Source: Symbiodinium natans
Taxonomy: Eukaryota; Sar; Dinophyceae; Suessiales; Symbiodiniaceae
Direction: 5' to 3'
Length of the DNA: 64,000 nucleotides
NCBI GenBank assembly: GCA_905221605.1
Contig: CAJNDS010002745.1
Span: 358,501 to 422,500 of the forward strand
This document shows positions 59,393 through 64,000 of the stretch, in pieces. The notes under the pieces are model-generated. The model saw only the letters and a program-made list of their open reading frames with translations. It had not been told where the DNA came from and ran no database searches. The stretch's first letter is position 1. Each line of letters opens with the position of its first letter. The translations under genes and the position numbers were made by a program.

Positions 59393-59524
59393 GTTTAGGG
59401 TTCTGGGTTCAGGTTCAGGGTTTATAGGGTTTAGGGCATTGACGTCCACATGCCCCAAGGTTTAGGGTTCTGGGTTTGGGTTCAGGGTTTATAGGGTTTA
59501 GGGCACTGACATCCACATGCCCCT
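59393..59524. repeat. 66 bp tandem duplication
   Basis: Two copies of TTTAGGG-like sequence plus GACRTCCACATGCCCC (59441 and 59507). Confidence 0.85.
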
Positions 59525-59990
59525 GACCATGCAACATCAGAGTTACAGGCTTGCATTACTGTATGAACCTGGTTAAAGTGTCTCACAGTATACAGAATTG
59601 CAGAATATACGTACAAGCACCCCCTTCCCCCCCTCAGTTGCAAACAGACTTATGAGGGCCCTTCAAGAGGTTGTAAGTGCTCTTAACTCAAGTTAGCATA
59701 GGAAGGCGTCCACCAACTTGTAGTATAGTATAAACAGGTTCCAGAAGATTACCGAAATCTACCGCCTATTAGCAACTACTTAACCAGATTCTTGTTTACA
59801 TCAACTGAACCGCCACAGTAGGGTCATGTGGCACATCAAAAAGGCCAGTGCTAGCTAAGGCAACCTTGCTTAAGTTCCGTAACAAGAACCTCCGTAAAAC
59901 CCTAAACAGGGTTTAGGGTTTAGGGCCGTAAACCCTATCCCTAAACCCTAAACCCTAAACCCTAAATCCTACATCCTACACCCGTGGTGC
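59525..59990. other. unique stretch without clear exon
   Basis: No telomeric repeats at 59525-59895; stops in all frames. Short CCCTAAA/TTTAGGG inversion at 59900-59980. Confidence 0.45.
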
Positions 59991-59996
59991 ATCTCT

Positions 59997-60053
59997 GGCT
60001 AGCACTGGGGTGCCCGACGGGTCTCTTCATGCCGCGGGAGGCCTATGCGGAAA
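59997..60053 (-). CDS. short exon
   Basis: CAFRIGLPRHEETRRAPQC. Confidence 0.5.
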
Positions 60054-60107
60054 GCACAGGGTCCCACTATAAACGTCTAAAACTGAACAGGGCTTCGGAT
60101 ATGGGTT

Positions 60108-60240
60108 CAGGGTTTAGGGTTTAGGGTTTAGGGTTTAGGGTTTAGGGTTTAGGGTTTAGGGTTTAGGGTTTAGGGTTTACGGTTTAGGGTTTAGGGCGTG
60201 GGGTTTAAGGTTTAGGGTTTAGGCTGTAGGGTTTAGGGTT
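60108..60240. repeat. TTTAGGG array, about 17 units
   Basis: A few TTTACGG and CTGTAGGG variants. Confidence 0.95.
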
Positions 60241-60282
60241 GTAGGAGTTGTAGGGTTTAAGGGCACGCCTCAAGCTCTTTAC

Positions 60283-60317
60283 CTTGAGTCTAGAGTATTC
60301 AGCATGCACCCTATCTT
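60283..60317 (-). CDS. micro-exon with canonical donor
   Basis: KIGCMLNTLDS, acceptor CCCTAG^CA, donor TCAAG^GTAAAG. Confidence 0.5.
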
Positions 60318-60402
60318 TGCTAGGGTTTAGGGTTGCGTAAGTTAGACAAACCCTAAACCCTAAACCCTAAACCCTGAACCCTAAACCCTAAACCCTAAAC
60401 CC

Positions 60403-60447
60403 TAAACTTCGCACTCTTTATGGGCAGCGTCCCTGAGCCTGAGGAAA
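60403..60447 (-). CDS. short exon
   Basis: FSSGSGTLPIKSAKF. Confidence 0.45.
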
Positions 60448-60589
60448 ACCCTGCTCTAGGGCTTGTACATGGGGCCCTTAGGGTTGTAGCCTTGAGTTTG
60501 GGAGGACCCTTTGAAAAGATGGTTTAGGGTTTTGGCTTTAGGGTTTAGGGTTTAGGGCTTAGGGAGGTAGTATAAGGGCCATGATGATA

Positions 60590-60703
60590 GTATTACATTG
60601 AGTCGGAACCTTTGGGGGTCTGCTGACAAGCTTAAGTACTTCTGCCGAGGGTTGTCAAGTCGTATGGAAATTAAAGGTGCCCGCCGTCCCCGGATCTCCT
60701 TCT
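60590..60703 (-). CDS. unrecognised exon
   Basis: SGNQKEIRGRRAPLISIRLD, then NPRQKYLSLSADPQRFRLNV. Acceptor ATTTTCACAG^GG. Confidence 0.75.
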
Positions 60704-60778
60704 GGTTGCCTGACCCTGTGAAAATGAAGGGACCTAAACCCTGAACCCTGAACCCTCACCCTAAACCGTCAACCCTAA

Positions 60779-60840
60779 ACCCTGATCCTCTTGACGACTC
60801 CTTGCCTGAGTTGTAGGATTCAGTGTTCAGGAGGTTGACC
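60779..60840 (-). CDS. unrecognised exon
   Basis: VNLLNTESYNSGKESSRGSG. Runs naturally into the exon at 60703. Confidence 0.6.
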
Positions 60841-60854
60841 CGGCCCCCTTCCCC

Positions 60855-60935
60855 CCTCTAAACCCTAAACCCTAAACCCTAAACCCTAAACCCTAAACCC
60901 TAAACCCTAAACCCTAAACCCTAAACCCTAAACCC
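60855..60935. repeat. perfect CCCTAAA array, about 11 units
   Basis: Uninterrupted. Confidence 0.97.
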
Positions 60936-60939
60936 CAAG

Positions 60940-61005
60940 GTGCACAGACGCAGTGAGGTAAAAGAAACCACGCCTACACTCCCGGAGCTCAAACACGGCC
61001 TTAAA
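60940..61005 (-). CDS. unrecognised exon
   Basis: FKAVFELRECRRGFFYLTAS. Confidence 0.6.
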
Positions 61006-61114
61006 TCCGCAAATGGGTTAAGCGTTAGGGATCTCTCAAACTAGTACCCCAAACTAATCTAATCCTTGTTATGGCCCCCAAAAAGGGTATCCTACTGTAA
61101 AGACCCTCAACCCT

Positions 61115-61188
61115 GGTTTGCAAAGGCCTCGAAAACACTACGGTCCGCAGCTCTGTATTCGAAACACCTGGTGCAACTTGCATCGGCC
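61115..61188 (-). CDS. unrecognised exon
   Basis: ADASCTRCFEYRAADRSVFE, then AFAN. Confidence 0.6.
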
Positions 61189-61267
61189 TTAGTCCCCAAG
61201 CCCAAAATCCTAAACCCTAAACCCTAAGCACTAAGCCCTAAGCCCTAAACCCTAAGCCCTAAACCCT

Positions 61268-61377
61268 AAGTCAGTCAGTAAGCCCAGGGAATATGAGGGC
61301 TTGGCCTGCAGCAGCTCCAATACGAGGGGATGCTGCTGGTTGATGATCTCCTCAAAGCACGCAGGCCAGGGGAGTCA
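61268..61377 (-). CDS. unrecognised exon
   Basis: WPACFEEIINQQHPLVLELL, then QAKPSYSLGLLTD. Its first part is duplicated at 61525-61575. Confidence 0.7.
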
Positions 61378-61384
61378 TAGTTGG

Positions 61385-61520
61385 ACCCCTAAGGATATGA
61401 GGGTTTACGAAAATAGGGGACCCCTAAACTTGACCCCCCCCCCAATAATAGGGTTTTGGGTTTAGGGTTTAGGGTTTAGGGTGATTGCCTTAAGATAAGG
61501 ACCCCAATAAGGCACCCCGA
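61385..61520. mobile_element. family A element with telomeric insert
   Basis: Reverse orientation: GGGTTTACGAAAATAGGGG at the left, AAGGACCCCAATAAGGCACC at the right; TTTAGGG units at 61450-61480 inside. Confidence 0.65.
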
Positions 61521-61524
61521 ATTT

Positions 61525-61575
61525 CATGATCTCCTCGAAACATGCAGGCCATGGGAGCCACACTCGGACCCGTAA
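61525..61575 (-). CDS. duplicated exon segment
   Basis: VWLPWPACFEEIM, matching the start of the exon at 61377. Together they flank the family A element. Confidence 0.45.
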
Positions 61576-62104
61576 GGATGTACCCCTAAGAGGCTCCCTG
61601 TGGGATTCAGGGTTTAGGGTTTAGGGTTTAGGATGGTTTAGAGTTTAGGGTTTAGGGTTTAGGGTTTAGGGGTTTACCCCTCAGAGGTTCCCTTAATATG
61701 CTCCTGATGTGGCCCTCCTGAGAGGATCTTTGACAAGGGTCCTCAAAACCCAGGGGTACAACCTTACAGGTCCAAGGAAAAAACCCCATGAGTAGGATCC
61801 CAAGCGCTCCCCAAACCTAATAAACGCCCCCGCCAATGTCTGTTTAGGGTTCAGGGTTCAGGGTTCAGGGTTTAAGGTTTAGGGTTAAGGGTTTAGGGTT
61901 TAGGGTTTAGGGTTCTCCGTATTGTAAAGGAGCGGGGTTTACACGTGAGCCGACTCACGAAACTAAAGGTCCTCAACCCTGCCTAGAGCAACCCGTCTAC
62001 TGGTTGAAAACCCTGAGCCCTAAACCCTAAGCACTCAACCCCCCCATTTCAGGGCTTCGAGGCTCAAAACCCCCAGATTAAAGGGTCTAGAATCCCTCAC
62101 CCAA

Positions 62105-62160
62105 CACCCAAACCCCGCGAAAGCACCCTCTTCAAGAGCCCTATGTTGCTGCGGTTGAGG
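62105..62160 (-). CDS. short exon
   Basis: LNRSNIGLLKRVLSRGLG. Confidence 0.5.
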
Positions 62161-62324
62161 TTTTAGGGTTTAGGGTTTGCAGCCTAACTAAGGCAACGAG
62201 CAACCAGGAACCTTACACCTATATGGAGGCCCCCGGTGTCAGAGGCTTAGGACTAAGCCCTAAACCCTAAACCCAACCCTAGACCCTAAACCCTAAACTC
62301 CAAACCCCAAACCCTAAACCCTAA

Positions 62325-62426
62325 ACCCTCGGCTGGAGTGATCGAACCCATTCCTCCAGGCTGGCCGTGTGCTGCACGACCTCCTTCCAGTGCTCTTCCA
62401 AGAACTCCCAACAGGCGCCCTGGCCC
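62325..62426 (-). CDS. helical exon
   Basis: ACWEFLEEHWKEVVQHTASL, then EEWVRSLQPR. Clear amphipathic helix; very likely real. Confidence 0.75.
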
Positions 62427-62447
62427 CGAGAGTTGGGCGTCTAGGGT

Positions 62448-62580
62448 CTAGGGTTTCGGGGTTTCGGGGTTTCGGGGTTTCGGGGTTTCGGGGTTTCGGG
62501 GTTTAGGGGTTAAGGGATTTAGGGGTTTAGGGGTTTAGGGGGTTAGGGGTTTAGGGGTTTAGGGGTTTAGGGTTTGGGAC
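62448..62580. repeat. TTTCGGGG and TTTAGGGG octamer array
   Basis: Six TTTCGGGG units, then about seven TTTAGGGG units. Confidence 0.95.
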
Positions 62581-62767
62581 GGTTTACGGTTTGGAGTTTG
62601 GGGTTTAGGATTTAGGGTTTAGGGGTGTAGGGTTTAGTGACCCCGAGAGTTGGGTGTTTAGCGTTTAGTGGCCCGAGAGTTTAGGGTTTGGGTGTTTAGG
62701 GTTTCGTGTAGGGTTTAGGGTTTAGGGGTTAAGGGTTTAGGGATTCTTTAGGGGCCTAGGGCTTAGG

Positions 62768-62857
62768 GTTCTGAGGGGCATTGACGGCTTGTCTGGGGTG
62801 CGCAAAGCCCCTTCTGCCATCAACTTTGCAAGTCACTGCACTGATTTGGATGTGCTT
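62768..62857 (-). CDS. unrecognised exon
   Basis: EKKKHIQISAVTCKVDGRRG, then FAHPRQAVNAPQ. Acceptor AATTCTCAG^GAG. Confidence 0.7.
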
Positions 62858-63104
62858 CTTCTTCTCCTGAGAATTGTAAATACCCCAGATGCAAAAACAG
62901 AAGGCGGGGGGGGGGGGGGAAACATCCCATAATCCTCAACATTGAACTCAGATTAAGGCAGGGGTTGGGGGGGGGGGGAAAATTTAGAGCATCTCAGGAG
63001 GTACTTAGGGTTTAGGAACACTAAACTTTAAGCTGTGAACACTCAACTCTAACCCCTGAACCCGAAACCCTAAACCCTAAACCGTAAACCCTAAACCCTA
63101 AACC

Positions 63105-63275
63105 CTAAACCTCTAAACCTCCAAACCTGTAAACCTGTAAACCTGTAAACCTGTAAACCTCCAAACCTCCAAACCTCCAAACCTCCAAACCTCCAAACCT
63201 CCAAACCTCCAAACCTCTAAACCTTTAAACCTCTAACCTCTAAACCTCTAAACCTCTAAACCTCTAAACCCAACT
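63105..63275. repeat. AAACCTNN octamer array
   Basis: About 21 units in homogeneous sub-blocks: AAACCTGT x4, AAACCTCC x8, AAACCTCT x6. Confidence 0.95.
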
Positions 63276-63534
63276 CCTGGAAAAGGGCGCTTCGCATCTG
63301 GAGGCGTACAAGTAGGGGGCCCCTCTACTCTGCCAGCTTTAGTTGGGGGATATATATATATATATAACCTCAATAACCAAAGAGGACTTGTAACCCACTT
63401 CAGGGCTCTGAAAACCCTGCTTCTACCCTAAACCCTAAACCCTAAACCCTCAACCCCAAAACCTAAACCCTAAACCCTAAACCCTAAACCCTGTTCATAA
63501 CTTGGGCGGAGCCCTATATTATATACTCGTTATT

Positions 63535-63642
63535 ATATACTCGTAGCGTCGTAGCGACTGAATGAAGCACACGACCTCGAGGTTGGTGAGGGTCGGCCGG
63601 CGTGGATTCTTGATCTGGGCGGGGACGGTGCACTTCGGGGCG
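63535..63642 (-). CDS. unrecognised exon
   Basis: KCTVPAQIKNPRRPTLTNLE, then VVCFIQSLRRYEY. Confidence 0.65.
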
Positions 63643-63794
63643 TCTTGGGGTCTTAGAGACTTAGGCATTGAGGGGTTTAGGGCTTTTAGGGTTTAGGGAT
63701 GTAGAGATTTAGGGGTGGTGTCGGGTTGAGGGTTTAGGGGTTGGGATGTGGGGTGGAGGGTTTAGGGTTCAGGGGTGTAAGGTTCGGACTAGGT

Positions 63795-63857
63795 GTGTGG
63801 AGCAGAATTAGACACTGCTGGCATCGGGTCTTTGGAGCGAATACTGGAGAGGCATTT
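63795..63857 (-). CDS. exon, stop at end
   Basis: KCLSSIRSKDPMPAVSNSAP, then HT and TAG. Confidence 0.5.
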
Positions 63858-64000
63858 AGGGGCTTTTTCGGGTCGAGAGCTTATAATTAGTAGGGTGAGA
63901 CGCACACCATTAGCCTACTCGTCGAGGGGGGGGGGGGTTTGTTCTAATCTAAAGTAAAGTACTTGTAAATACCATTTCTGATTGAACCCTAAACCCTAAA

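Noticed and set aside
1-64000. tRNA, rRNA, spliced-leader or snRNA genes
   Set aside because: None seen by eye; the dinoflagellate spliced-leader sequence was looked for and not found. A covariance-model search could still find some.

Overview
Nuclear DNA of a dinoflagellate (my inference), seen as 64 kb of short minus-strand exons scattered in introns built from plant-type telomeric repeats (TTTAGGG/CCCTAAA). Four things point to the lineage. (1) Two exons at about 3004-2301 encode the N-terminal motif of a peridinin-type chlorophyll a/c light-harvesting protein. (2) Several exon joins need GC or GA donors. (3) Coding runs one way, on the minus strand, for almost the whole window. (4) Many introns are short palindromic elements with target-site duplications (TSDs), like dinoflagellate introners. 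All calls are from reading by eye; no similarity search was possible.

Layout. About 125 islands of 40-200 bp stay open in one minus-strand frame with ordinary protein composition. They are separated by 100-1500 bp of (TTTAGGG)n arrays in either orientation, degenerate variants, homopolymer G/C/A/T tracts, microsatellites and at least a dozen families of 90-320 bp inverted-repeat elements. Long ORFs on the repeats (NPKP-type, Gly/Pro-rich, Tyr/Ile-rich) are artefacts. Exon boundaries are approximate except where a splice consensus is stated, and I cannot say which exons share a transcript.

Recognisable genes, minus strand, in sense order. (a) A WGR-domain protein, exons from 43885 to a stop at 42627: WGR domain, a Cys-containing segment, then a Lys/Ala-rich tail split by two related elements. 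(b) A P-loop NTPase, probably a kinase, whose Walker A motif is split between an exon ending at 13830 and one starting at 12364, with a 1.46 kb intron holding a 430 bp G tract. (c) The light-harvesting protein, 5792-2301, whose downstream part is not found. A leucine-rich segment lies near 19600-18700 and a membrane-helix exon near 37500. The remaining exons I do not recognise.

Non-genic blocks: a 2.3 kb AT-rich element with long terminal inverted repeats (53958-56250), a G-arm/C-arm inverted tract (44755-45150), trinucleotide and CA/TA microsatellites (36.0-36.3, 37.9-38.3, 41.9-42.4, 50.0, 53.1 kb), and local arrays of telomere-variant units. The most interesting message is mechanistic: transposon-like elements and telomeric DNA have both inserted into coding sequence and into each other, and the pieces now behave as introns.
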